A DNA stretch of 64,000 nucleotides from NCBI GenBank assembly GCA_946122785.1, contig CAMGYJ010000004.1, forward strand, positions 20,730,150-20,794,149. The letters are read 5' to 3'. Under the pieces are notes generated by a model, which did no database searches, was not told the origin of the DNA, and saw only the letters and a program-made list of their open reading frames with translations. Below, in pieces: positions 21,811 to 33,095 of the stretch (position 1 is the stretch's first letter; the number at the start of each line of letters is the position of its first letter). This stretch comes from Linum tenue. Taxonomy: Eukaryota > Streptophyta > Magnoliopsida > Malpighiales > Linaceae. The position numbers and the translations under genes were made by a program.

Positions 21811-22280
21811 TTGGAGACCTTGAAGGAGATGCTTACCCATGCACCCATCATAGTGACTCCGGATTGGTCTCTACTATTCAAGCTGATGTGCTATGCGAGT
21901 GACTATGCAGTTGGAGCATTTTTGGGTCAGAGACGCGACAAACATTTCAAGCCCATCTACTATGCGTCGAAGACCTTGAATGATGCACAAAAGAACTACA
22001 CCACCACTAAGAAGGAGCTGCTGGCAGTGGTGTATGCCTTTGATAATTCCGATCCTACCTGGTGCTATCTCATGTTGTGGTCTACACATACCACTCTGCT
22101 ATCCGCTACCTGATGAGGGAGGCTGATGCCATGCCTAGGCTCATTCGCTGGATCCTACTAGTGTTGGAGTTTGACATCAAGATACGGGACAAGAAAGGAG
22201 CAGAAAACGTTGTTGTACATCATCTTTCACAATTGGAAGCCCCTCCCGTGGACAACTTTCGTGGAGGAGATCAATGACTC
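21811..22280 (+). pseudogene. Athila RNase H, element C, broken
   Basis: The frame at 21811-22113 reads TPDWSLLFKLMCYASDYAVG, YYASKTLNDAQKNYTTTKKE and LLAVVYAFDN, the usual Ty3 RNase H order. It then breaks and continues in another frame with RLIRWILLVLEFDIKIRDKK and VVHHLSQLE, up to 22280. The protein removes the RNA strand during reverse transcription in active elements. Here the frameshift near 22070 and others inactivate it. Confidence 0.85.
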
Positions 22281-23467
22281 CATCCTGGGGGAGCGATTAC
22301 TGGCACTGTACTTGGTGGACAATGTCACCGCTTGGTACACTGACTTTGACAATTATTTGGTGGGAAACAGTTGCCTAAGGGGATGGCCATGCACACCAAG
22401 AAGAAGTTATTTTTCGACTAGAAGCATTATTTCTGGGAGGATCCTTACCTTTTCAGGATCAAAGAAGATGACATGATCCAGAGATGCGTGATGGAGCATG
22501 AGATGGGACGCATCATGTCTCCGTACCACGAGGGACCTACGAGCGGTCATCATGAATCGCATCGCACGGAGGTGTTCCAGTTAGGCTTCTACTATTCCTC
22601 GATCATCAATGATGCTGATACCTTCACATGACAGCGTCTAGAGGTCATGTAATATTTCTAGCATGGATTAGATTCCCCAACACATTTATGTTATTGTGCA
22701 ATCTTTGATGTTTGGGGCATCGATTTCATGCACACATTCCCTCCATCTTTTGGTAATTTGTATATCTTGGTTGCGGTTGAATACCTCTCGAGATGGACAG
22801 ACGCTCAGGCCATGCCCACCAATGATGCAAGACGTGTCTCTCAATTCCTAAATTAGCTCTTCGCCCGGTTTGGGACACCCCTTGCCATCATTAGTGATCG
22901 AGGCACCCATTTTAAGGGTAAATTCATGAAACTCTCTCGCTATGGTATCACCCATAAGATGCCAGTGGCCTACCACCCTCAAGCCAATGGCCAGGCCGAT
23001 CTGACAAACCGGGAGTTGCAGTGAATCATAGAAAAGACGGTGGATCAATCTTGCAAGGATTGGCCCACCAAGTTCGATGATGCTCTGTCGGTATACAGAA
23101 CAGCCTACACGCCGATTGGTACTTCACCATATTGACTTGTCTATGGAAAGGCTTGCCACTTGCAGATTGAGCTAGAGCACAAGGCCTTGTAGGCCCTTAA
23201 GCTGCTAAACCTGGATTTGAGTGATGCAGGTACTGAACGTAAGCTGCAAATGTTGGATATGGAAGAAAGGCGTTACCACACCTATGAGAATACCCAGTTG
23301 TACATGGAGTGGACGAAGCATCTTCTTGACACCCGTTTGAAGGGCTCCATAGAGTTTTAGGTTGGTTATCGCGTATTACTCTATATCGCACACTTGAAAC
23401 TCTTCCCGAATAAAATGCATTTGCAGTGGTCGGGACCATTCACGATCACCCAAGTGTTCCAGTATGG
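22281..23467 (+). pseudogene. Athila integrase, element C, broken and split by element D
   Basis: The core domain is clear: [20 protein letters not shown] with the first catalytic Asp at 22722, IISDRGTHFKGKF with the second, and YHPQANGQADLTNREL where the third catalytic residue, normally Glu, reads Asp (GAT at 22998-23000). Later parts include DDALSVYRTAYTPIGTSPY and MLDMEERRYHTYENTQL. Several in-frame stops interrupt it. The last domain is cut at 23467 by copia element D and resumes at 31228. The poorly preserved N-terminal part (22281-22650) has no clear HHCC finger. Confidence 0.88.
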
Positions 23468-23649
23468 TGTTAGACCAAGCTAGGTCAATAAAGGATACTT
23501 TTCACGTGGTCAATGCACAAATTAATTCAGATTTCAATAGTGAGAGATTAGCACTAGCTTGATTGAGCAATCCAAAAGGACTTGCCAAGAATCTCTCCTG
23601 AAGTGATTAACTTGTTGGCACTGATGAATAGAACAAAGTTTAGAGGAGG

Positions 23650-23688
<39 letters not shown>

Positions 23689-24426
23689 GTCGGGACACGC
23701 GATTTTAACGTGGTTCGGCCAAAATGGCTTTACATCCACGTCCCGGAGATAGTTACCACTATCTCACGAGAGACTCTAACTTTTATTGAAATAAAAGACT
23801 CTCTAACCTATGAAATTGAAATAACCTTGACACTTCGTGTCAAGAACCAAATAGGTGCAAATCCACACCGATTCAACCCTTAGCTAAATCCAAGCTAAGC
23901 TACCCACTCAATCAATCAAGCCAACACTCTTAGTTTGACTTGATTGGAGAGTAATTCACCTAGTGCAACTCCCAAGCAAGAATCCCCTCTTGCTCTTGCA
24001 CTAGTCCCAATTACAAATACCCTTCCTACCCTAAAACCTGACCTAGCTTGAATATCTCAACCCCCGAGATATCAAGCTATTCACACCACGAAATATGATC
24101 ACACAATTTCGCTATTACAAGGGAGAAGAGAGCTTTGCAAAAAGGTGTCTTGGCCTACAAATGACTCTACTATTTATAGTTGATGTGAGCCTTCATTTCC
24201 TTTCATTTGTAGTCCTTTATGTGGCACGTATCTCCTTGATTTGATACCTTTTTGCTTGATATGGTAACTTCTTTGAGGGCAAGCAATCACTTTGAATTGT
24301 TTCCTTTTTCCTCATCATTGTTTGTGATATTTTCTGCATAGATTGTTAGTTCCACATAATAACATATATTTAAAACAAAATATCCTATGACATTCAATTT
24401 GCTGAATCAAGCTTGTTAACTCAACA
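23468..24426 (-). mobile_element. 3' LTR of element D
   Basis: This 959-bp LTR contains an (AG)n microsatellite at 23653-23685. The other LTR lacks about 240 bp including that tract. The PPT, AGGGGGAG on the minus strand, follows at 24427-24440. Confidence 0.92.
23653..23685. repeat. (AG)n microsatellite
   Basis: About 16 AG units lie within the left LTR of element D. Confidence 0.95.
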
Positions 24427-25522
24427 TTCTCCCCCTAAGCTTGATTTAGCATCCTATTACTGCATATGCTTAATTCATCATTAAGCTCAAGATTAAAGGA
24501 TAGCAGTCATTATATCTCTCATTCATCCTATGCCACAGATTATTAAGAAAACAAATTACTTCATTCATCCTGAGCATAGCTCAGGGCATTATTCCATCAA
24601 AACACTCAACAGCGCAAATAAGAGACATGATTTGATACTCCCCCGGACTCAATCTAGACCTTAAAAGCAACAATTCAAATAAGCCATTTAAAACAGCAAC
24701 ATCAACAACTAACAATTCGAAACCCAAACTCCCCCTAAACCCAAGCTCCCCCTAAATTAAGGCAATTAATTATTTTGCTCAAGATCATGATTCTCATAGA
24801 GAACCACTCCTTGAGAAGGTTTTTGATTATTGAGACGCTTGAGAACTCTGTTAGAAGGACGAGGTCCTTTCGCCTGTCGCTTGAGCTTGAAGGGACGGAC
24901 AGAAGTCGAAGCAGATGCACCACGATCCGCGGACGCCTCGTCTTTGGCCTCTTCGCCTCTTTCTGCATCCATGGCCACATGACCATGATCATCTCCCCCT
25001 GATGATAAATCAACAATGGGAGGAAGCCAAATATATATAGGCAAAGCCTGCCGCCTTCTGCCAGAAGGTCATAAGGGATGGGGGGAAGGAAATTATACGA
25101 TGAAGGAACCATTAAGGAAATTGGTATCATAGAGTCGGAGAGAAGACAGAAAAAGGGAAGGACCGACTCGCCTATTGGAAAAAGAAAGAAGAAGAAAGCC
25201 GAGTGGGAATCAATGAAGAGAAGAGGCGAGCGGCAAGAATCGCGTGACAATTATTGGGCGAGGAAGTCGAGCGGCAAGAATCGATGATCGGCGAAGAAAG
25301 AGAAAGGCGACCGCCGTGAATAGCTGAGTCGCGCGCAGCAGAGAGGTGCCGTTTTGGCGAAGCTTTGGTCCCTCTCTTTTTTTTATTCCTTTTTTTTATA
25401 ATGTAGTTGTTTAATTACCCCGTCCCTCTTTTTTTATGTTAAATGTATATAGATATATAGACAATAAAGAAAACAAACACTCAAGAAAAAGAAGATCAGG
25501 ATCCAAAATTAGCAAGATCGGA
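24427..25522 (-). mobile_element. 3' region of element D after RNase H
   Basis: This 1.1-kb region lies between the RNase H stop and the PPT, where SIRE-type copia elements carry an extra envelope-position ORF. A 171-codon frame at 24735-25250 and an overlapping 92-codon frame exist. One contains a basic KAKRPKTRRPRI-like stretch and the other hydrophobic FFFFLFPIG and LPFFCLL segments, but I cannot recognise a family. The right part (25250-25500) looks like a plant promoter or leader. It is best taken as a decayed extra ORF or non-coding tail. Confidence 0.5.
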
Positions 25523-27419
25523 TTAGAAAATCATTCCTAACTCACTACGAATAAATAGAAATTGATCTATACGAAGTGGTTTAGTGAAAATATCCGCTAG
25601 TTGCTCACTTGTATGTATGAAGGAGATAGACACGGTTTTACTCTGAACTAGCTCTCGAAGAAAATGATACTTAATCTCTATATGTTTTGTCCTAGAGTGT
25701 TGAACCGGGTTTTTGGAGATATTAATAGCACTCGTATTGTCACACAAAATGGGAACGGTAGGAACTATAATCCCATAATCCACTAGTTGAGTTCTTAACC
25801 ATAGAAGTTGTTGATAACAACTTCCTGCGGCAATATACTCAGCCTCAGCAGTGGAGAGAGCTACGGAGTGTTGTTTTTTACTAAACCACGAAACTAAGGA
25901 CCGACCATAAAATTGACAGGTTCCAGAGGTACTTTTTTCTATCTATTCTACTACCGGCAAAGTCTGAATCGCTAAATCCCATAAGCTCAGGGTTTGTTTC
26001 CCTAGGGTACCATAGACCTAGAGTAGGTGTACCTTTCAGATAACGAAAGATGCGCTTAACGGCACTGAGGTGACTTTCCTTAGGTTTGGACTGAAACCGA
26101 GCACACATACAAACGCTAAACATAATGTCTGGCCTACTTGCTATGAGATAGAGAAGCGATCCTATCATCCCATGGTATTTATGTTCATCAACATCTATAC
26201 CACCTTCATCCTTGTCTAATTGGATATTGGTAGCCATTGGGGTGGGACTAGGATTAAGATTACCAAGATTAAACTTGGTCATCATGGACTGGGTATAGTT
26301 CGTCTGACTAATGAAGATTCCTTTTGAAGTTTGTTGGATTTGATGACCTAGGAAGTAAGTAAGCTCACCCATCATGCTCATTTCAAAATTTTGTTGCATA
26401 GAAGAGGCAAACTCTACACACATAGCTTCATTAGTAGCACCGAAAACTATGTCATCAACATAAATTTGAACAACCATAAGATCATTGTTATGTTTTTTTA
26501 GGAATAAAGTTGTATCAATAGAGCCCCTAACAAATCCTTCACTTTCTAGAAATTGGGTTAGACGTTCATACCACGCACGAGGAGCTTGTTTTAAACCATA
26601 GAGAGCCTTTTTAAGTTTGAAAACATGGTTAGGAAACCTATGATCTTCAAAACCAGGAGGTTGTTCTACATAGACCTCTTCATGAAGGACTCCATTCAGA
26701 AACACACTTTTGACATCCATTTGATATAATTTGAATTTCATTGAAGCAGCAAAGGCACACAGCAGTCTAATTGCCTCAATACGAGCTACGGGAGCGAATG
26801 TTTCATCATAGTCTATTCCTTCTTCTTGATTATAGCCTTTAGCCACCAAACGAACCTTATTCCTATTAACTATTCCTTGATCATCTGTTTATTTCCGATA
26901 GACCCATTTAAGTCCTAGAATAGTTTTACCTATTGGTCTAGGAACCAAGTACCATACTTGAGCTCTAGCAAATTGAAGCATTTCTTCTTGCATAGCAAGA
27001 AGCCAACTTTCATCAAGTAAAGCTTCCTTAATGTTTTTAGGCTCAATCAAGGATAAATAGACTGTAGCAATAAGTGAAAAGTAAGAAGTCTGACCTTGAT
27101 CTAAGTCCTTACTTGATCTTGTTTTGACCCCATCATTAATGTTCCCAATGACTCGATGCGGAGGATGTGCCTTAGTAATATGGGGTGGTGCACTTGGCTC
27201 TTGGGATTTGACTAACCTCTCATGTGGAAGCTCCGCTTCTTGGGTGACTGAGGTTGTCGTCGTTCGAATTAGTCCCAAATCATCCTTATCATCGTCCTGC
27301 TCTCTTTCATGCTCAGAAATATAGTCAGTTTCATAAAAAACAACATGTATTGATTCCTCTACCTTCAAGGATCTCTTGTTGAAGACTCTATAGGCTTTAC
27401 TACGAGTAGAATATCCCAA
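25523..27419 (-). pseudogene. copia reverse transcriptase and RNase H, element D, broken
   Basis: The first frame (26889-27419) holds the pre-RT linker with a RSSKDLDQGQTSYFSL region and ends IGKTILGLKWVYRK at a stop. The main RT frame (25881-26849) has [34 protein letters not shown], the catalytic [28 protein letters not shown] and [16 protein letters not shown] one-base frameshift near 25917 leads to RNase H (25523-25880) with SVALSTAEAEYIAAGS, LCDNTSAINISKNPVQH and KHIEIKYHFLREL, ending RSELGMIF at a normal stop. The YVDD catalytic pair and the RNase H Glu are intact. Only one stop and one frameshift separate it from an open frame. Confidence 0.93.
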
Positions 27420-28369
27420 AAGTACTCCTTCATCCGACTTTGAGTCAAATTTTCCTAGTGCATCCTTAGTATTAAGTATAAAGCACCTACATCCAAATGG
27501 TCTAAGATAACTAATATTTGGCCGCCGATCTTTCCAGATTTCATAAGGTGTTTTTTCTATGATAGCCTAATCAATGTCCTATTTAGAACATAACAGGCGG
27601 TAGCTACTGCTTCGGCCCAAAAATACTTAGGAAGCCTATAGTCACTAAGCATTGTTCTAGCTAGCTCTATAATAGCTCTATTTTTCCTTTCCACTACACC
27701 ATTTTGTTGAGGTGTCCTAGGGGCTGAGAACTCATGGGAGATACCTAGTTGATCGCAGAAATTTCCAAAGCTTTATGAATCAAACTCTCCTCCATGATCA
27801 CTTCTAATGCTTTTAACACTGGGGGATTTCTCATTTTGAATATTTTTCACAAGAATCTTGAATTTCTCAAGAGCTTCATCTTTGTGAGTCAGAAAGATTA
27901 CCCATGTATATCTAGAAAAATAATCTACTATGACAAATGCGTAATACTTTCCACCAAAGCTCATCACATTCGTAGGCCCAAACAGATCTAAGTGTAGGAG
28001 CTCTAAAGGTTTAGATGTAGTGAAGTGAGATATACTCTTGAAGGATGCTCGAGTTTGTTTTCCTAGAATACATGCATCACAAAAGAAGTCCTTTGATTCT
28101 TTTAATTGAGGAAGACCATCTACTAGACCCAATTTAGCTAATTTAGCCAATCTCTTTATGCTAACATGTCCTAGTCTTCGATGCCACTGAAATTGCTTGT
28201 TCTTACCTAGAGAGAGAAAGCAGGTTTCATTGAATGAAGCCTTTTTACTAAGATCAATGACATAGACATTATTTTTCCTAACTCCTAGAAATAATGGTTT
28301 ATTGTCTTTGATCCTCTCAATAAGGCATGTCTCAGGTTGAAACACAACTCTATTAGTTATACCACATAA
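27420..28369 (-). pseudogene. copia integrase, element D, broken
   Basis: The frame at 27773-28345 has the zinc finger WHRRLGH with the pair CDAC, then LELLHLDLFGPTNVMSFGGK (first catalytic Asp) and IRSDHGGEFDS (second Asp). A stop at about 27774-27776 interrupts it. It continues in the same frame with ISHEFSAPRTPQQNGVVERK, containing the catalytic Glu, and FWAEAVATACYVLNR, to a second stop. The C-terminal domain (ISYLRPFGCRCFILN, GVLLGYSTRSKAYRV) joins the pre-RT linker. All DDE residues are present; two or three point lesions inactivate it. Confidence 0.9.
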
Positions 28370-28632
28370 TTAACTAATAGATAACAGATTGTGCTTAAGA
28401 CTATCAACAAATAACACTTGAGTGAAGGTAGGATTTGGAGGCTCTCCAGTTGTACCAACTCCAAGTATTCTACCTTTACCATTATCACCAAAGGTTACTT
28501 TACCTCCATTTTTAAGAGTCAATTCTGAAAAGAGAATCTTGTTTCCCGTCATATGGTGAGAGCATCCGCTATCTAGATACCATTCATTTGCTCCTGCTCT
28601 CTTAATGACTTGCAAAGTATTCAGAGTGTTGA
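28370..28632 (-). pseudogene. copia protease, element D
   Basis: The frame reads EWYLDSGCSHHMTGNK, with the catalytic DSG, then KVTFGDNGKGRILGVG and VLFVDSLKHNLLSIS. It lies immediately after gag in a different frame; a one-base indel near 28632 separates gag from protease. In the related frames I expect a single gag-pol ORF or a stop-separated one, so this looks like a lesion rather than a designed frameshift, though I cannot exclude the latter. Confidence 0.88.
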
Positions 28633-30435
28633 TTTTGGTACCCAGACTTTCTTGGGTACCTTTTTCTTGGGATACGATTGATATGAGCTATAATAGTTAT
28701 TGTAGTAGCAATTTCTCCTAATGTGTCCTTGTTTATGACAACAATAACAGACAATTCTTGAATGACATTCTTGTTTAGTGTGTTCTTTTCTAGTACATTT
28801 ATTACACCTCACATTTTTCTTGCATTCTTTACTATGATGACTCTTCCCACAGTTCATGCACCTAATTTTGTCATTATCTCCACTATGAGTATTGCATCCA
28901 ACACACATAAACGATTTATTATGAGATTTTTGCACTTTTTCTTTAGACTTCTTTTCCTTGTCTTCTAATCGCTCAATCTTGGTATTTGCTTCATGAGGCT
29001 TAGTCCTAGAATCTATTATTATTCTTTCCAGTTCATTATTTCTAACTCTCATATCTTCTAGTTCTTCAAGAGGTTTATTATTCTTGAGTTTACCTTGTGA
29101 TTTCTTCAGAACTTGATTTTCATCACGTAATATTGCAATATCCTCTTTTAATTCCTTAATTTCATTCTTGCTTAATTTCAAGTCCTCTTTTACCTTGTAG
29201 TATCTATCTTTTAGCTTTTCAAAATAATTTTGCATTTCTTCATATGCTTCAACTATACTACTACGAAGATTTGAGCCACAATCACTATCATAAGTTGGAA
29301 AGAATGAACATACCTCATCTTCATGTGATCTTGACGAGGAGAATCCATCATCTCGGTTGGCGAATGCCATATAGCCTTGTATTTCACTTTCGTTATCTTC
29401 ACTTTCCTCTTCTGATCCACTCCAAGCCACTGCATAGGCCTTTTCTCTACTTCGTCCTTTGTTAGGACATTCAGCTCTTACATGACCACTCTTTCTACAC
29501 TTGTAGCATTTTGGTAAACCTTGATCTTCATACTCACTTTCCATTTTATTATTCTTCTTTTGATTATCAAAAGATTTTGCCTTTCCATTTCTATTATTAT
29601 CACGAAAATAGAAAGAACTACCCCTTCCTTGTTTTCTTTCTAATTTTAAAAACTTTTTGAAATTTTTTGAAATGAGAGCAAATCCTTGATCGATATCATC
29701 TCCTGATCCTTCATCATTTGTGACTTTCTTCTCACAAGCCTTGAATGCTAAACTTTTATTTTTATTGTCATTATTCTCATCACCTTGAGCTTTTAAGGCA
29801 ATTTCATGGCTAATTAGAGATCCTATCAAATTTTCAATACTAAGAGTAGATAGATTTTTAGCCTCTTCTATGGCAGTTTTCTTAGGCATCCATTCTTTGG
29901 GTAAACACCAAAGAATTTTCCTGACCAGCTCAGCATTATCATAAATCTTTCCTAATGCACTAAGTCTACTTACTATTAAGTTAAACCGAACATACATATC
30001 AGAAATAGACTCACCTGGGTGCATTTTGAACATTTGATATTCATGCACCAATTGATATATCCTGGATTCTTTTACCTCAGTTGTCCCTTCATGTGATACT
30101 TCCAAGGTTTTCCAGATCTGATGTGCCGTCTTACACCTGTTCACCTTATTGAATTCATCTGGGCATATTGCACAATATAAGACATTTGTTGCTTTAGCAT
30201 CTAACTCCATCTTCTTTAGATCATCGTTAGACCATGTGTTGGGATCATCTTTGATATCACCCACACCATTCTCAACTATATTCCAAACGTCAAAACCCAT
30301 CCCTTTAAAGAAAACAATCATACGTGTTTTCCAAAAGGAATAGCTTTATCCATCAAACCATGGTGGTCTAACATATGAAAGACCCTCCATATGAGTAGAA
30401 TTAGAACCATGATTTGTAGATGACCCACTAGCCAT
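28621..30435 (-). pseudogene. gag: copia gag, element D, one premature stop
   Basis: The start is taken at the ATG at 30435 (MASGSSTNHGSN), because the frame stays in register with the 566-codon ORF below it except for one TAA at 30346-30348. The first half is a UBN2-type gag with VWNIVENGVGDIKDDPNTW, CKTAHQIWKTLEVSHEGTTE and KMHPGESISDMYVRF. A zinc knuckle CYKCRKSGHVRAEC follows, then an acidic stretch, a coiled coil (about residues 375-460 from 30321) and a Cys-rich tail with CMNCGKSHHSKEC, CNKCTRKEHTKQEC and CYCCHKQGHIRRNC. Four knuckle-like motifs are more than usual. One nonsense codon is the only lesion seen. Confidence 0.92.
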
Positions 30436-30488
30436 GCTTGGTATATCGGATCTCAGTTTCCTCGCAGATCTTTCGATCTTTTTGAGGG

Positions 30489-30506
30489 AGCCGGGCTCTG
30501 ATACCA
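30489..30506 (-). promoter_or_regulatory. Primer binding site of element D (initiator tRNA-Met)
   Basis: On the minus strand TGGTATCAGAGCCCGGCT begins three bases after the 5' LTR. TGGTATCAGAGC is the standard plant copia primer site. Confidence 0.95.
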
Positions 30507-30508
30507 CT

Positions 30509-31227
30509 TGTTAGACCAAGCTAGGTCAATAAAGGATACTTTTGACGCGGTCAATGCACAAATTAATTCAGATTTCAATAGTGAAATTGAAATAAAAGAC
30601 TCTCTAACCTATGAAATTGAAATAACCTTGACACTTCGTGTCAAGAACCAAATAGGTGCAAATCCACACCTATTCAACCCTTAGCTAAATCCAAGCTAAG
30701 CTACCCACTCAATCAATCAAGCCAACACTCTTAGTTTGACTTGATTGGAGAGTAATTCACCTAGTGCAACTCCCAAGCAAGAATCCCCTCTTGCTCTTGC
30801 ACTAGTCCCAATTACAAATACCCTTCCTACCCTAAAACCTGACCTAGCTTGAATATCTCAACCCCCGAGATATCAAACTATTCACACCACGAAATATGAT
30901 CACACAATTTCGCTATTACAAGGGAGAAGAGAGCTTTGCAAAAAGGTGTCTTGGCCTACAAATGACTCTACTATTTATAGTTGATGTGAGCCTTCATTTC
31001 CTTTCATTTGTAGTCATTTATGTGGCAAGTATCTCCTTGATTTGATACCTTTTTGCTTGATATGGTAACTTCTTTGAGGGCAAGCAATCACTTTGAATTG
31101 TTTCCTTTTTCCTCATCATTGTTTGTGATATTTTCTGCATAGATTGTTAGTTCCACATAATAACATATATTTAAAACAAAATATCCTATGACATTCAATT
31201 TGCTGAATCAAGCTTGTTAACTCAACA
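30509..31227 (-). mobile_element. 5' LTR of element D, with a 240-bp deletion
   Basis: This 719-bp LTR is colinear with the left LTR except for the missing block corresponding to about 23548-23790. Because this is the upstream LTR, part of its promoter or transcribed region may be lost. The TSD tatgg follows at 31228. Confidence 0.92.
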
Positions 31228-31548
31228 TATGGCACGTTGGAGATCAGCAATGCTCAAACTTAGTCGTTTAAGGTGAACGGCCACCTCCTGAAACTTTATC
31301 TTGTAGGTGATGTGGAGCGAGCGGAGTTGCTGAACAAGCTCGAGGACCCTTAGTTCCTCCGTCTGCGTCCAGCTAAAAGATGGTAAAGAAGCGCTTGTGG
31401 GGAGGCAACCCCACCACAGTTTGCATTTATTTTCCTTTCCTTTAAATTTTTAGTCTTTGAGCCATTGCGTATGTCTTGAGTCTGTCTGGAACCTATTATG
31501 TGATTCCCGGTGGCATTTTGTCGTCTGTGGTTGTGTGTTTTTTCTAGC
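31228..31548 (+). pseudogene. End of element C integrase and following spacer
   Basis: After the repeated tatgg the C reading resumes with TLEISNAQT, a stop, then SFKVNGHLLKLYLVGDVER and LLNKLEDP, the usual last residues of Athila integrase. The same end is seen in K at about 58150. About 180 bp of spacer follow to the solo LTR E, including gcttgtggggaggcaacccc, a phrase shared with K at 58031-58055 and H at about 48160. Confidence 0.85.
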
Positions 31549-33095
31549 TGACTCGCACAAAACTACACCACAATTAAACCCCAATTAGAGCCCAAGTTTT
31601 TAAACTGTAATCGAGTGCAGTATATGGCAAGTATTTAGATATCGACCCAGGCCAATCCGTCTATCCCTACTTCCAATGTTGAAATCATTATCTAGCAGCT
31701 AAACTTTGGTTTAAAAGGTTTGCTAATTGAAGTAAAAGAAAACAAAGGTGATTGAGTTTGAAAACTCTTTCGTGGGAAAGTCACTAGGGTTTCGCTTCCT
31801 CCTAACCGCTAACATGCTACGTGGATTGGAATGATTTCCTTGGGCACGTTAATCATGAACCACAGAGGAAAGCGTATGTGGTCGGAGACCACAGTCTCAA
31901 TTGCTAAACCGAGGTGAGGATGAAAGGCCGTGTCACTCGACCCTTTTGGTTTAGACAATCGGTAATTGACTTACTTCCTCACTCAACTCGAAGGTCGGAC
32001 AGTTTAACCACGATTAATTGACTTGTTTAATTCAATATCGAGGGTTTCCCCAACTCAACCTAGTTTAGGTGGCTTAGAAAGCGAAAGGAAAACCAACTCG
32101 ATTGAGTCTCCCTTGAAAGGGGGATTTTCCTCTCTAAACTAGGCTAAGGTGGAAAATTTGATTACTAGCACCTAAATGCACAAACTTAGGGGTGCTGCTA
32201 AGCACAATTATGCACAATCCCTACGATGCTAAGCACAAAACATGCACAACCCCTAAGTTTCTAAGCGCAAGCATGCATAATCATGGTGAATAATGCCTCA
32301 AACATTGAATTGAACAATACCCAATAACAATCATCCAAACCACATACAAGAAAACTACATGGTAGAGTTAGGGTTTCTCTACACCCAAGTGAAAGGAGGT
32401 CTACTCCATGGTAGAAGTGGGAAGAACAAAAGGGAAAAAGGTGGAAACCATCTTTGGGGATGCCTCCTCTCTTCTTGACCCTTGAGTTGAGCTTTCCTTG
32501 GGGAAATCTTCCCAAAAATCTGCCTTGAAGCCAAAACCTAACCTTCTTCTTTCCTTTGGTACTGTTTCTCTCACTAGAATGCTGAAGAAGGTGTTTCACA
32601 CAAAAGTGGGCTCCCTCCTCCTTGCAGCTCAGCTTTTAAACCTGAGAAGAGCTGAGTTCACGGCCCGAGTTCACGGCCGTGAACCATCAAACGCATTCGT
32701 GAACTCAAGGCGTGCGCCAAAACGCTCTGCATCGCTCACGTCAGTTCACGGGCAACTTCTTGTGTTCAAGGTCTAAGTGACCGTGAACTCACCTTGCGTC
32801 AGTAACCTTCACATTGGCTCTGGACGCCTCGCAATTCATGGTCAAGTCTCCTTCTTCACGGTATTGCATGACCGTGAACTCCTTCAGTTAACCGTGAACT
32901 GGCGCTTTTTCACCTCTTCTCCCGGTTTTCGATCCTTTTCGCCAATCTTTCGACTCCGAGGCTGGTTTCACTTGTTAAATACTGAAACACACTCAAACAA
33001 TAAGGACCTGGCATAAAATCAACCTTTAAGGAGCAAATTTGGCACAAACATCTAGGTAAAACGGGGTCAAAGCATGTGCAATTAGGCCTGAATCA
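31549..33095 (-). mobile_element. Solo LTR E (B/H family)
   Basis: A single LTR in minus orientation starts TGACTCGCAC on the plus strand and ends GGCCTGAATCA. The exact TSD ctagc lies at 31544-31548 and 33096-33100, and no internal sequence is present, so two LTRs recombined and removed the body. It carries gttcacgg/ccgtgaac palindromes at about 32650-32905, a TTTAAAAGCTGAGC-like box near 32627-32640, and the minisatellite at 32166-32282. Confidence 0.93.

Larger units (their letters stand above)
23468..31227 (-). mobile_element. Element D: full-length Ty1/copia retrotransposon
   Basis: LTRs begin TGTTAGACC and end in CTCAACA, and the exact TSD tatgg is at 23463-23467 and 31228-31232. Minus-strand order from the right is 5' LTR, initiator tRNA-Met PBS, gag, protease, integrase, RT, RNase H, a 1.1-kb 3' region, PPT (AGGGGGAG) and 3' LTR. 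Integrase before RT is the copia order. The GTCQF...SWFSKKQ style of RNase H and long 3' region suggest the SIRE lineage, which is an inference. Apart from one 240-bp deletion, the two LTRs differ at only about six positions by eye, so this is one of the younger insertions. About six lesions break the coding region. Confidence 0.93.

Noticed and set aside
24735..25250. A 171-codon frame in the D 3' region as an envelope protein
   Set aside because: It has hydrophobic stretches but is offset by an equally open overlapping frame, and no family is recognisable.
28621..28632. Programmed frameshift between gag and protease of element D
   Set aside because: It can be explained by a one-base indel, and I saw no slippery heptamer; it remains possible but unsupported.
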